Part shown: positions 1 to 9,302 of the stretch, piece by piece | How the letters are laid out: every line of letters begins with the position of its first letter | Numbering within the stretch: position 1 is the stretch's first letter | NCBI GenBank assembly: GCA_963575745.1 | Contig: CAUYUJ010005741.1 | Location: 37,444-58,917, forward strand | Length of the DNA: 21,474 nt | DNA from: Prorocentrum cordatum | Taxonomy: Eukaryota; Sar; Dinophyceae; Prorocentrales; Prorocentraceae | Direction of reading: 5' to 3' | The notes under the pieces: model-generated | The model's database searches: none | The model's input: only the letters and a program-made list of their open reading frames with translations | Told to the model about the DNA's origin: nothing | Translations under genes and position numbers: made by a program

Positions 1-941
1 ACACGCACACACGCACACACGCACACACGCACACACGCACGCACGCACACACGCACACGCGCGCACACGCACACAAGCACGCACGCACACCCGCACACAC
101 GCACACACGCACGCACGCGCACACGCGCACACACGCACACACGCACACACGCACACACAAACACGCGCGCACACACGCACACACGCGCACACGCGCACAC
201 GCACGCACGCGCACACGCACGCACGCGCGCACGCACACACGCGCACACGCGCACACACGCACACACGCACACACGCACACACGCACACACGCACACACGC
301 ACACACGCACACACGCACACACGCACACACGCACCCACGCACACACGCACACACGCACACACGCACACACGCACACACGCACACACGCACACACGCACAC
401 ACGCACACACGCACACACGAACACACGAACACACGCACACACGCACACACGCACACACGCACACACGCACACACGCACACACGCACACACGCGCACACAC
501 GCACACACGCACACACGCACACACGCACACACACGCACACACACGCACACACGCACGAACGCACACACGCACACACACACACACGCAACACACGCACACG
601 CGCACACACGCACACACGCACGCCGCACCACACGCACACACGCACACGCGAACACAGCGCTCCAGCGCACACGCGCAACACACGCACACACGCAACACGC
701 AAGCGCGCACACACGCCCACACGCGCACACCCGCACGCACACACGCACACACGCACACACGCACACACGCGCACACGCACACACGCACACACGCGCACGC
801 GCACACGCGCACACGCGCACACACGCACACACGCACACACGCACACACGCGCACACGCACACACACGCACACACACACACGCACACACACACACACGCAC
901 ACACGCACACACGCACGCACGCACACACGCACACACGCACA
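1..941. repeat. 8-bp CACACACG satellite array
   Basis: Almost the whole stretch is a tandem array of the octamer CACACACG with scattered point changes (CGCGCACA, GAAC, CCCGC) and a few unit-length slips. Neither strand holds a credible coding frame. The array begins at the first base of the window, so its true left edge is outside. Alternating purine-pyrimidine composition of this kind can adopt Z-DNA; that is a general property and not shown here. Confidence 0.97.
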
Positions 942-1010
942 CAAGCACAAGCACAAGCACAAGCGCAAGCACAAGCACAAGCACAATCACAAACACAAAC
1001 GCAAACACAA

Positions 1011-1014
<4 letters not shown>
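942..1014. repeat. hexanucleotide AAGCAC array
   Basis: The octamer array passes into a 6-bp unit, AAGCAC, with later units drifting to AAACAC and AATCAC. It looks like a derived edge of the same CA-rich array. Confidence 0.9.

Positions 1015-1020
<6 letters not shown>

Positions 1021-1054
<34 letters not shown>
1021..1054. repeat. (AT)n microsatellite
   Basis: An uninterrupted AT dinucleotide run of 34 bp closes the simple-sequence block. Unique GC-rich sequence begins right after it. Confidence 0.97.
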
Positions 1055-1056
<2 letters not shown>

Positions 1057-1799
1057 ATCTGATGAGTATGTTGGGGTGACGCCGACTCAAAGGCGGGCGT
1101 TGCAAAAAATGGCGGCGGTCGGTTTTCCCATGTTCTGCCTCTGGATGTCGCTTCCCGGACAATTGAGACAAACAAAAACTCTGGGCGAAATGCCGCGGCC
1201 CTGGGGCCCTGGGGTCGAGGTCCTCATGGGCCGGAATCAATGAACAATTTCGACGTTGGAGGAAAGGGAACGGTCACCCGGCGGCGGGAAAGGCCCGCGC
1301 CCGCCGGAGGATAACAGGAAGGGCAGCGTCAGCGACGAAAAAACACATGATTACAATCGGCTTCCTGCCGCAGCCGAGGCGGCCACTTGGGCACTTGCCT
1401 GAATGGTCAGTCGGGCACTTGCCTGAATGGTCGACTCCAGAACCATTGGATCCCGAAATGTTGGCATCTCCTGTGGGCGCACCTTTGCCTGCCACCGGCG
1501 GAGGCGCCCTCGTTCTGCTTTCGCCGGCTTCCGCCCGCCTGCCGCCGAGGAAGAGATGTCAACCTCTCGATCTCTCGAAGACGAAGCCTTTTTGGAGCGC
1601 GATGCGCAAGGGGGCCACCGCGGGGGGGGGGCGCCGCTGCGAGCCTCTGTGGCCAAGGTCTCGACCGCAAACGCCTCGACAAGTGCGCGTCGGGGCCGAA
1701 GGGCCGCTCGGCCCAAGCGGGGTGCACAGGGCCCCACAGACCGTGCCGAAGACGCCTCTGGGCAAGGCCTGCCACGCCGAGCCGAGCATAAAGGAAACG
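1055..1799. other. GC-rich stretch without a supportable gene
   Basis: Several overlapping frames are open on both strands, which is expected in DNA this rich in G+C. None has a recognisable domain or clear coding bias. The only internal structure I see is a 24-bp tandem duplication at 1389-1432. Confidence 0.6.
1389..1432. repeat. 24-bp tandem duplication
   Basis: The 20-mer GGGCACTTGCCTGAATGGTC occurs at 1389-1408 and again at 1413-1432, giving a period of 24 bp with a four-base spacer. It is a recent-looking duplication with no known function. Confidence 0.95.
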
Positions 1800-1950
1800 T
1801 GAACTTTTGGAGCGCCGCGCGGATTTCCGGGACCAGCGCTGGGCCCCCTCCCTAGTGCGCGGAGCGCGCCAGGGGTGGCGCCAGATGTGTCGCCAGGGGG
1901 GCCCACTGCCGATCCAGCAACTCCGCGCGGAGTTCCAGAAGTTTATGGTT
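1800..1950. mobile_element. Family C foldback repeat, copy 1
   Basis: The left part (about 1800-1850) and the reverse complement of the right part (about 1898-1950) align over roughly 50 bp with about three quarters identity. Shared blocks are AACTT-TGGA, CCGCGCGGA and TGGGCCCCC. The element is about 150 bp with a short central loop, as in a MITE-like or foldback element. A second, more diverged copy lies at about 16646-16775 in the same orientation, so this is a dispersed repeat and not a chance palindrome. No transposase is present, so any movement would have been non-autonomous. Confidence 0.6.
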
Positions 1951-2275
1951 ATGTAGATATTTGGTTCTTCGACAGCAGCACGCGCTCGCCTCGACCGCGG
2001 CAATCGCCGCCATGCCCAACCGCGGCGCGCGCCGCTGCCTGCCCGCCGGCCGCGCGCAAGTCCTGCTCTGCGGTGCGGGTGCGACCTGCAGCGCGGCGGG
2101 GTGCGCCGACGGACTCGGCCGCGGCCAGCGCGCGCTGGGCCCTCACTGGCGCGGCGTGCAAGGCTCTGCGAGCCCGCGGCGCTCGCCACCACCTCGCGGC
2201 CGCTCGTTCTCGAGGCAGCCACGTGCCCGAGCATGGCCGGGGGCCGCGCCCCCGAGGCGGCCTGCCGCGCCTTGG

Positions 2276-3118
2276 CTACCCGCCGCAAGCCCGGCCAGGC
2301 CGCCGCGCGCCGCCTCCGCGACGATGAAGGCCGCGCTCTGGCCCGACGTTCTCGCCCCAGCCCAGCTGAACGACCGCCTCAGCGACCAGTCGGCGCCCGG
2401 TGCTGCTGAAGACCCGCCGCGCGCCCGCTGCGCCGCCTCGGGCCGCTGGCACAGCGCCGCGCGCCATCGACGAAGACGCGGCCGCGGGGGTCATCATCTC
2501 ATGCCCGCCGTCCACCTCCCCCGTCGTCGAGCGGGCCTCGGGCTCAAAGCACTTCGCCGCATGCATCTGCACATGGTCGGCGACTTCTGCTGATGCTGGG
2601 GGTGGGCCGTCCTTGGCGCCGGCGCAAGGGGGGGGCGAGGGGCGCCTGCGGGCCGTGACAATCAAATTACAGCAACAGCGTCGCCTTGGCCGGCTCTTGC
2701 CCGGGTAAACCAAAGTCTCTTGCCTGCGCGAGATCGCTTGCACTTCTGTTGCGGTGTTTCCGCCAACCCACCTCCACGGGCGCGGCCAGACCATGGCCCG
2801 CTCCCGAACGAGTCGCCGCAAGACCAGCGCCGCGCCAAACGCGCCGAGCCAACCCGAGGCCCAATCCTGGAACGCGCCACCCATGGAATCGCACATGTGC
2901 CGCCGCAACGATTGCTCACCCAAGATATCGCTATGGGCCCAATGACCGCGGAAGCGCGCAAGTGCCTCAGTGGATCTGTCTGAGGTGTGACTTGCGACCG
3001 TTGCATCTTCAGAGCCCAAGTGCCCCCCCCGGTCTGGTGAGCAATTCCAGAGCAGCGTCCGGAACGTAATATTTGCTGCGCCATGCGCGCAGGCCCGGAG
3101 GCCGCGGGCACATGGCAA
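2276..3118 (-). CDS. Weak open frame, 280 codons, unknown
   Basis: This is a long minus-strand open frame in GC-rich DNA. It begins at a TTG, so the first residue is not a real eukaryotic start; the first in-frame ATG lies well inside, near a HMCDSMGG stretch. Residue composition is mixed (Trp, Phe, His, Met and acidic residues present), which makes it slightly more protein-like than the Arg/Pro/Ala frames around it. A Trp-rich stretch reads AFQDWASGWLGAFGAALVLR. I recognise no domain. A competing plus-strand frame overlaps part of it. It could be an exon of a dinoflagellate gene or simply a chance frame; I lean slightly to chance. Confidence 0.2.
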   Translation of the reverse strand: MPCARGLRACAHGAANITFRTLLWNCSPDRGGHLGSEDATVASHTSDRSTEALARFRGHWAHSDILGEQSLRRHMCDSMGGAFQDWASGWLGAFGAALVLRRLVRERAMVWPRPWRWVGGNTATEVQAISRRQETLVYPGKSRPRRRCCCNLIVTARRRPSPPPCAGAKDGPPPASAEVADHVQMHAAKCFEPEARSTTGEVDGGHEMMTPAAASSSMARGAVPAARGGAAGARRVFSSTGRRLVAEAVVQLGWGENVGPERGLHRRGGGARRPGRACGG

Positions 3119-5778
3119 GACGCCCCCACAACGCGACGAATGTAAACAACAATCTCTAGCGGGACAACCGGGATCTCAGCGGGCCCTTATTGCGAGGTCT
3201 CGGCCGCGACGGGATTCTGGAAAGCTTGCGCGTCCAATCTTTTTCCCCGGGGGATCTGGCGGACCCGCGCAGCTTGTGCTTGATTGGATGAAATAAGCGG
3301 TTGAGGATCAATGCGCCGCGTCGACTTGCCGAGGGAGCGGGCCGCGTCGGATGACGGGGCGCGCGCGCGCCAATCCAACGGCGCGCCCTTCGTTCAATCT
3401 GGGGCCCGGGTGCATGGGCGGACCTCCGCGTCCACTCATTAATTCTCGCTGCCGCGCCGTCCGCGCCGAGCTCTGAGGCGAGCGGGCGGGCGCGAGAGCC
3501 CCCCCGCCATGTCGCCTCGATCCCGGGGGGGGGCCCCTCGGGCCCGGCGGCGCCCGAGCAGACGCTGCCCGCCCGCTCTTTGGCGCCGGGGGGAAGCGCC
3601 AACTCCCCTCGCTTCCCGGAGGGGCTGCAGCTCTACCAGAACTTGGCCCGAAGCCCGGCGCCGAGCCCAGATTCTGAAGCGCGTCCAACGACCGCGTTGC
3701 ATGAAAGCCCAGGGGCGGAAATCGCCGCCGACGCCCAGCGGGGATCGGCGGGGGCTATTTCTGCATCGAAGAAAGCGGGCTGGCTCTCTGCGACGCATGC
3801 CGCGTTGTGTCTTGGGGGCCACCCGCTGCTCGCGGCCCAGCTCGCTCGAGGTGCCCGGGGGAGATGGCGCAACAAACCTCCGAAACGCACGCGCCCCTCG
3901 GGCCCCTGACTTCCTCGGCGCACGTCGGCCGAACGCCTTCCTGGCCGAGCTGCGCCTCGATGGGAAAGTGGCGCGCGAAACTGGCATTGTCCCCCCCCCC
4001 ACCGCCCGCCCGCGCCCCCCGCTCGGCAACGGCGGCGCTTTTGGCGGCGAAGGAGGCAGCCAGGCAACCCTGAGGGCGATCGAAGGGGTGCTCTTCGCAA
4101 TCCGGGTGGCGCGCGAGCGGGGATGTCCCGCGCCCCCTGCCGCGCGCCCCGCAGATGGGCGCGCCGCCCCGAAGCCGCCGGCTCAGGGTAGGCGCGCGGG
4201 GCAGAGACGGGGGCCAGATCTGCCGCCCCCATTCCCTGGGGCGCGAGCGCCGGGTCGCATCTGCCGAGAGGGTGGGGGGCAAGCAGGGGGCCCACTCGCG
4301 GGGGCCCGCCAGGTCAGCAACGCGGTCCGCGACGGAGCTCCAGGGATGCAAGTGGCGCCCATTCGCGCGGGGGGCAGCGCAGCGATGTCTTTAGTTGAGG
4401 GGGCGTGGATGTGGTCGTCTGGCCCGGGCCAGCATGGCGGCCGCGTCAAGGGCAGATGCTGGCGCCCGAGCTCTCGGGTTCTGGTTCTGACCGTGAACCG
4501 AAGCTCTGCCGTGGATGTAGTCGCGCCGAAGCCTCGCAATAGAAGCAGCCGCGCGCGTTCTGGGGGTCGGTCTCGTCGCGGGCAGGCGCGGGCTGTCATT
4601 GGCGGCGGCCGCGGGGGCCCAGATAACGGCCGCGCGCTCGACGCCCGCCCTTGCGAGGCTCGAGGGGCCGTTGCGCGCCGAGGGGGGGCCTGGAGATAAG
4701 GCGATCTAAACACCTTGGAACGAACGCCCCGGCCCGCCAACGCCATTTTGGGCAGTTTCCCAAGCCCCCGAGTCATCGCTCCCATGGCGCAGCGAAAAGC
4801 CATTGGCCTGGTGGGCAACGTCGTTCTGGCCTGCCTGTCCACGAAGAGATCCACGCGGTGGGTCCCCAGGAGGGTCAAGGGCCCGAGGCGTCGGCGACGG
4901 GCGCAGCGGTGGCGAGCTTCAAGATGGTCGGGCCCCTCTCGCATAGGCACCGCAGCTATGCGGGGAGATATGAGGAGGCAGGGGCGCGGGGCCTTCTAGA
5001 AACTAAATTGCTGCGCCTTGGCGCGAACAATGCGGCGGGATGCGCCGGGACACTTGCCCCGTGCCCCCGCGCCCTGGGACATGTTCATGCGCTGCGGGGG
5101 CGGGGCGGGGCAGGGCTCGTCGGCGGCGGCGTGGATTCTTCCTGGGGGTGGGGGGGGGGGGGGGGCGCGGCGCCCGTGACTTGGGGCGCTAGCAGGGCAT
5201 GCTGATCACGAGCGCGGAGCCTGCAAAAGATGGCTGGCCGAATCAGGAGGTGAACATTTCCGCCCGCTGCGCCCCCGCTGCCCCGCGCCCTGCCCTTCGG
5301 ATTTACGTCGATGGATCCCTGCGGGCGGACCTGGAAGGGCTGCGCAGGGGCAATCCGACGTTTAGAAATTTGACTGGCGCCCGGAAGCGATCGCCCTTTT
5401 ACGCGAGGCTGGCCCGAGACTTGGATTTCATTGCCTGGGGGGGGGGGGCGGAGATGCCATTCGCGCCTTCGGACCCGTGGTGCAGCGACTTCTCTCCGAG
5501 ATGGGAGGGCCCCGTCGCGTGCTCCCCAAGTGGGGCTGCATTCCTCCCGCGCGGTGATCCTCGCGCGGAGGGCTCTCGCCTGGCGCGGCCACGCCGGGGG
5601 CCCCTCTTTTGATCCTGGCCTGGCGCTGGAGCGAGCCCGGCGGGGGGAGCTAGCGGCATGTCCACCCGGGCCCGGGCGTGCCCCGTCGGCTGAGTTGGCG
5701 CTGAAACAGGGAGAGCGCGTGTTGTGAGGAACTGGAGAAGGCCCCGGCTTTACTTTAATTTCCTCCTTTGCCGTCGCC
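3119..5778. other. GC-rich stretch, no supportable gene
   Basis: About 2.7 kb of very GC-rich sequence with long G and C homopolymers, for example near 5150-5165 and 5438-5450. A plus-strand frame of 396 codons starts at an ATG at 3509, but it is dominated by Arg, Pro, Gly and Ala and is mirrored by three overlapping minus-strand frames. That is the pattern of stop-poor DNA and not of a gene. I see no RNA gene, no family A-C repeat copy and no clear inverted repeat here. Confidence 0.6.
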
Positions 5779-6831
5779 CTATGCGGATCGCCGCCGCCTC
5801 CGTGGGCGAAACCGGGGGGGCGGGGCGGTCGGTCGGGCTGGCCGTTGGTGGTCTTTGTCGTGGAGGACACGGCGAAAGGGCGCTTCTGGCGTCGGGCAGG
5901 TCCGCTTCTGGTAGGTCCGAACCTGGTACAGGACCCCCCGCAACTGCAATTCTTGCTGGCGATGGAACTGCTCCCGCTGCAGCCGGGCTGGGATTCGGAC
6001 AATGGTCATTGCCATCTGTTGGTTGGTCATTGTCTGGCGCTTTACCAGTAGCTCAGCCATGTCTGCCACTTCCTTCATCTCGCGATGCATGTGCGGCACT
6101 GGTGGTGGCGGCGGGCAGGGACACGTCGTCGGGTACATAAGCTGTGTGCCGTAGGTTTGTTGCCCCATCCGGACGCCGTCTGAACCACCTGCAGAGCCAC
6201 GATCTGGCGTAGATGAGCCTGTCCAAGACTGCGGCGTGCCCCATTCTTCCACCATGTGGTCAGCAAGGGTCGTGGATAGTCTCCCTCGACGCCACGAGGT
6301 CGGCTTCGAACTGCTTGAAACCACCACGTAAGGCTCGCACCCTTTCGTCTGAATGAGACGAACGTGTTCTTGCCACTCGGCTTTCTCAAACTTCAACTCC
6401 GATAGTTGACCGCCTAACTTCTGCGTGGCACTCAGGAGTGGTTCCGAACAACAAAGCTCAGTATACAGAAATGGTTCGCCGTTATTGTCGGCTCTGCTTG
6501 CGATGAGTTTCAACCTGGCAATATTGAACATTCCTTTCTTCGCTTTCGCCTTGCAGCTCGTGGTGCCTGGGACGCTGGCTGGAACAATGTCGTAATAGAA
6601 AGAACGCGTTGCGTTGAATGTATCCGACGTCTTCATCGTAACCGTGCGTCCGAATAGCTGTTTGATTTCCGGATCCACTCTTAGCCTCCATCTGCAGCTG
6701 ATTATGCTGCACGGTCCTCCTGGTACGGCACTGATCACGCCGAGGACCTGGAGAACCACGAGGAACGACGCGGTTGTCCCAATGGCGACCACACAGACGG
6801 TTACACGGATTAGCCTGGACGTAGCGACCAC
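5779..6831 (-). CDS. Orphan membrane-anchored or secreted-type protein
   Basis: This is the most convincing coding segment of the window. The frame runs 350 codons from a GTG at 6831 to a TAG at 5779-5781 and stays open upstream to a TAG at 6888-6890 without an ATG; the first in-frame ATG is codon 66 (6636). A eukaryotic product therefore needs either an upstream exon or that internal start. Residues 7-35 are strongly hydrophobic, like a signal anchor. Next comes a mixed region with Cys at 41, 46, 93, 127, 128 and 165 and an N-glycosylation sequon at 73-75. A Pro-rich linker follows (about 236-246), then a Gln/Met/Arg-rich probably helical segment (249-310) and a basic tail. Codon use is mixed and not GC-ending, and the segment is clearly less GC-rich than both flanks, which could mean a different origin or selection on real coding sequence. 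I do not recognise the family. The 3' end may also be altered by an intron, because the last ~35 residues become Arg/Pro-rich like background. Confidence 0.55.
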   Translation of the reverse strand: MVATSRLIRVTVCVVAIGTTASFLVVLQVLGVISAVPGGPCSIISCRWRLRVDPEIKQLFGRTVTMKTSDTFNATRSFYYDIVPASVPGTTSCKAKAKKGMFNIARLKLIASRADNNGEPFLYTELCCSEPLLSATQKLGGQLSELKFEKAEWQEHVRLIQTKGCEPYVVVSSSSKPTSWRRGRLSTTLADHMVEEWGTPQSWTGSSTPDRGSAGGSDGVRMGQQTYGTQLMYPTTCPCPPPPPVPHMHREMKEVADMAELLVKRQTMTNQQMAMTIVRIPARLQREQFHRQQELQLRGVLYQVRTYQKRTCPTPEAPFRRVLHDKDHQRPARPTAPPPRFRPRRRRRSA

Positions 6832-6927
6832 ATGGGCAATCCCACGTCTGTAGGGGTCCTCCGCGGTTCCCTTTGAACCATGGGGAACTATGATGCAGCG
6901 TTAAAAATGATCGAGCTTTTGCAACGC

Positions 6928-7320
6928 CTCCTTTTCCTCCTCCTCCTCCTCCTCCTCCTTCTCCTCCTCCACCCACCGTTTGTGGGTGTCAGGACATTCC
7001 GAGGACACTCCTCCTCCTCTTCCTCCTCCTCCTCCTCCTCCTCCTCCTCGTCCTCCCCCCCCCCCTTCTAGTCCACCTCCCCCCCCTCCCCCCCCCCGAC
7101 CACCTTCTCCTTTGCGCCATCCTTGTCTTCCCCCTCGTCTACCTGCTTCCTCTCCACCCTGGGCCCGCCCCTCCTCACTCCTATCCTCCTCCTCCTCCTC
7201 TCCTCCTCCTCCTCCTCCTCCTGGACTCCTCCTCCTCTCCTCCTCCTCCTCCTCCTCCTCCTCCTCCTCCTCCTCCTCCTCCTCCTCCTCCTCCTACTCT
7301 TCCTCCTCCTCCTCCAGCTC
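6928..7320. repeat. (TCC)n polypyrimidine tract
   Basis: A long CTC/TCC trinucleotide array with C-rich interruptions, cut once by unique sequence at about 6970-7008. That interruption holds a small perfect hairpin, CACCCAC-CGTT-TGTGGGTG minus one shared base. The tract lies immediately upstream of the minus-strand frame at 5779-6831, so on that strand it is a GGA-rich 5' flank. The Ser-, Leu- and Pro-runs it encodes in all frames are artefacts. Confidence 0.95.
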
Positions 7321-7412
7321 CTCCTCCGCCTGCCCCCCCACTATTATCATTATCCCGCCTCCTTTTCCTAATCCTACAATCCTCTTCGAGCTGGATGGGG
7401 CCACCATCAACA

Positions 7413-8020
7413 TTACGATCTGCATTCCCCGCCGTCCTCCATCGTCAAAGCGAAGCCGCTCTCATTCCCGAACGACCGGCCGAGGTCGTCCGTAACCACT
7501 ATCTCGGGGCCGTAGCCCTCCCACGTCAGGAGGAGGCGCTTGCCGCCAGAGGCCTCCCACCTGCCCTTGCTGGCGGCGAGTCCAGGGGGGTAGAAGGGGG
7601 AGAGGACAAGCCTTCTCAAGGGGGCCGGGGCTTCTCAGAAGCCCTCTGGCCTTCTGATAAACTGTGTCCGTCTTCGGAGAAAGCTTCGTGAACTTTTCAA
7701 GTGGCTAATTAGCTGGGCATCGCTCGGACGTCCATTCCCTGTGCTTTTGCTCGGTTTCGTGCGTGGTTGTTTTGTTGCCAAATGTTCAAGGATGCTCCTC
7801 GAGGGTCCTCGCCGAAGGAAAAAATGCACAAGTCCGAGCGATGCCAAGCTGGAGGCGCTCCGAGGCTTCTCAAAAGAGCCCGCCCCGTCTAATTACACTC
7901 CCCCCCCCCCCCCCCGGGGCTCGCCGCGGACCTTGTCGCCCGCGCCGAACCAGCCGTCCTCCCGGTGGAAGGTGCCGTCCTCGCAGAAGACCAGGGGCCC
8001 GTTCCAATCCTCGGCCCGTC
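7413..8020 (-). CDS. Two-exon fragment coding a W/G-rich module
   Basis: Two short minus-strand segments read as one protein module once an intron is removed. The inferred first exon is 8020-7932, entered after a CACAG acceptor and left at AAG|GTCC. It codes a segment containing WNGPLVFCEDGTFHREDGWF. The inferred second exon begins at 7565 after GCAAG and runs to a TAA at 7413-7415. It includes GRWEASGGKRLLLTWEGYGP followed by EIVVTDDLGRSF. Both pieces have regular aromatic/Gly spacing and alternate hydrophobic and polar residues, suggesting a small beta-strand module; short modules of this style recur in dinoflagellate proteins as I remember them, but I cannot name the family. The intron (7566-7931, 366 bp) has GT-AG ends, and AAG occurs at both boundaries. 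Upstream exons are not found, and the final few residues before the stop may already be intronic. The phase match across the junction supports the model. Confidence 0.5.
7566..7931 (-). other. Probable intron containing a hairpin
   Basis: On the minus strand the interval starts GTCC after AAG and ends GCAAG, so AAG stands at both splice junctions. Inside it, 7711-7729 and 7832-7850 are inverted copies of a 19-mer with one mismatch (core GGCATCGCTCGGAC), and weaker pairing continues inwards. The sequence has stops in all useful frames and a long C-run near 7898-7915. Terminal direct repeats plus internal inverted repeats are features reported for introner-type introns. Confidence 0.45.
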
Positions 8021-8045
8021 CTGTGGCGCACGCCGAGGAGCAAGT

Positions 8046-8194
8046 GATGGGCCGGTTTTCCACCACCACCACCACCATGAGATGGAGGGGGAGGGGGTCC
8101 TCCTCCTCCTCCTCTTCTTCTTCTTCTTCCTCCTCCTCCTCCTCACCCTCTCCCCCTCCAACTTATGGTGGTGGAGGTGGAAAACAGGCCCATC
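8046..8194. mobile_element. Inverted repeat with a TCC/TTC loop
   Basis: The left arm (8046-8097) and the reverse complement of the right arm (8147-8194) match at about nine bases in ten, apart from a 3-bp length difference in a CCA run. Both read GATGGGCC-GTTTTCCACC, then a CCACCA run, then GGAGGGGGAG. The ~49-bp loop is almost pure TCC/TTC. It is either a foldback element or a local inverted duplication around a microsatellite. Confidence 0.8.
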
Positions 8195-8210
8195 AGCAAG
8201 GGCAGCCTCT

Positions 8211-8240
8211 GAAGTGGCCCAGGGGGACACATAAAACGAG
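8211..8240 (+). repeat. Family A fragment (degenerate)
   Basis: The short stretch GAAGTGGCCCAGGGGGACAC followed by ATAAAAC matches the 5' end of repeat family A (GAAGGGGCCCTGGGACACAC then AAA). Nothing of the rest of the family is visible here, so it is a truncated or chance-level copy. Confidence 0.35.
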
Positions 8241-8456
8241 CATCCGTTCTGTGATTCCCGCACGCTTGCATCCGAGGTTGGGGGGTGAGGTCGCAGTGGA
8301 GCGGAGAGCCTACCACCAGGAAGCCGGTCTCGGTTTCGTGTTCGCGTCGTGCGTGCCAGGGGAAGCTGCGTGGGCGCGCGAGAAGAATGGTCCCCCCGTC
8401 GCCAGGGCGACTCGGATGCCAAAGTCCGGCCCTCCGGTGGGTGCTCGGTGGCTGGG

Positions 8457-8617
8457 GGTGTCCCCGGGGGACGTCCCGCGTTATCCCGATGGTGTCCTGT
8501 CTCGTGGTGTCCCCTGGCGTCCCGTGGTGTCCCGCGGTGTTTCAATGGTGTCTCGCGATGTCCCGCTGTGCCCAGTAGTGTCCCGCGGTGTTCCGCCGTG
8601 GTGTCCCGACGGTGCCC
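8457..8617. repeat. 10-bp minisatellite, GTGGTGTCCC-like
   Basis: Roughly a dozen and a half degenerate units of about 10 bp follow one another: GTGGTGTCCC, CTGGCGTCCC, GCGGTGTTTC, GCGATGTCCC and similar. Occasional units are 11-13 bp. The array abuts the next minisatellite directly. Confidence 0.85.
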
Positions 8618-9045
8618 TGATCGATCGTGAGATCGATAATGACCGCGATGTGGTGAGATCTGTAGTGAGATCGGAAGTTTGATCGATCGTGCGAGCGGCA
8701 GTGAGATCGATAATGATACGATATTTGCATCGATCGTGCACTCGATAGCGAGGTTGATAGTGCGATCGATTGTGAGATCGACAGCGGGATCGATAGTGGG
8801 ATCGATTGTGAGCTCGATTGATATTGCTTTAGGAATCGAATGTGCAATCGATAGTGAGATCGGCCAAGTGAGATCGATAACAATATCGATCGTAAGATCG
8901 ATCAATCGGTCGGTTGTAAGATCGACTATGGGATCGATAGCGGAACCCGCTGAGTGAGATAGATCGTGAGATCGATCATGGAATCGGTTGTAAGATCAAT
9001 CAAGTGAGATCGGTAGTCAGATCGAGTGTGGGATCGGTTCAGTGG
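8618..9045. repeat. 12-bp minisatellite, GATCGATAGTGA-like
   Basis: The interval consists of degenerate units around GATCGATAGTGA or GATCGATTGTGA, with unit lengths mostly 12 bp. Translation of any frame gives a four-residue repeat (IDLT/IDRT on the minus strand), which explains the long apparent frames here. It is dense in GATC and ATCGAT sites. Confidence 0.93.
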
Positions 9046-9302
9046 GCCTTCCTGGCTCCAGTCCTAGTGACCACTCATCGCATCGCAACCACCGCGGCCA
9101 GTGCGATTACTAACGCAACCGCTGCGATCATTACTACCGCAGCTGCGTGGCCCAAGCAAGCATTGTGCACGACACCTGTTTTCCCGTGCCATGTCTGTAG
9201 GCAGTTGCCATCAATTGTCTCTTTCCCCTCCCCCAACCTCCTTATCACCCGAAAGGGTGGTCGTATAGGCATGTCCTTGATTGTCTAGCTCCCCTTCGTT
9301 GC
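9046..9302. other. Unique sequence, no feature seen
   Basis: Moderate-GC sequence with mild internal repetition of GCGAT/ACC-type words near 9080-9150. No coding frame, RNA gene or family copy is supported. Confidence 0.5.

Noticed and set aside
987-1175. Short minus-strand frame ending in alternating Ile-Tyr and Cys-Val
   Set aside because: It is a translation of the (AT)n and CA arrays.
3509-4699. 396-codon plus-strand frame with an ATG
   Set aside because: Composition is Arg/Pro/Gly/Ala throughout, three minus-strand frames overlap it, and there is no domain. Long stop-free frames are expected at this GC.
4741-4765. CGCCATTTTGGGC resembling the core of the spliced leader
   Set aside because: Only part of the core matches and the following bases diverge from the leader (no GGCTCAAG). 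Chance similarity.
8618-9045. Regularly spaced repeats considered as a CRISPR array
   Set aside because: Units are 12 bp, degenerate and contiguous, with no unique spacers and no cas genes.
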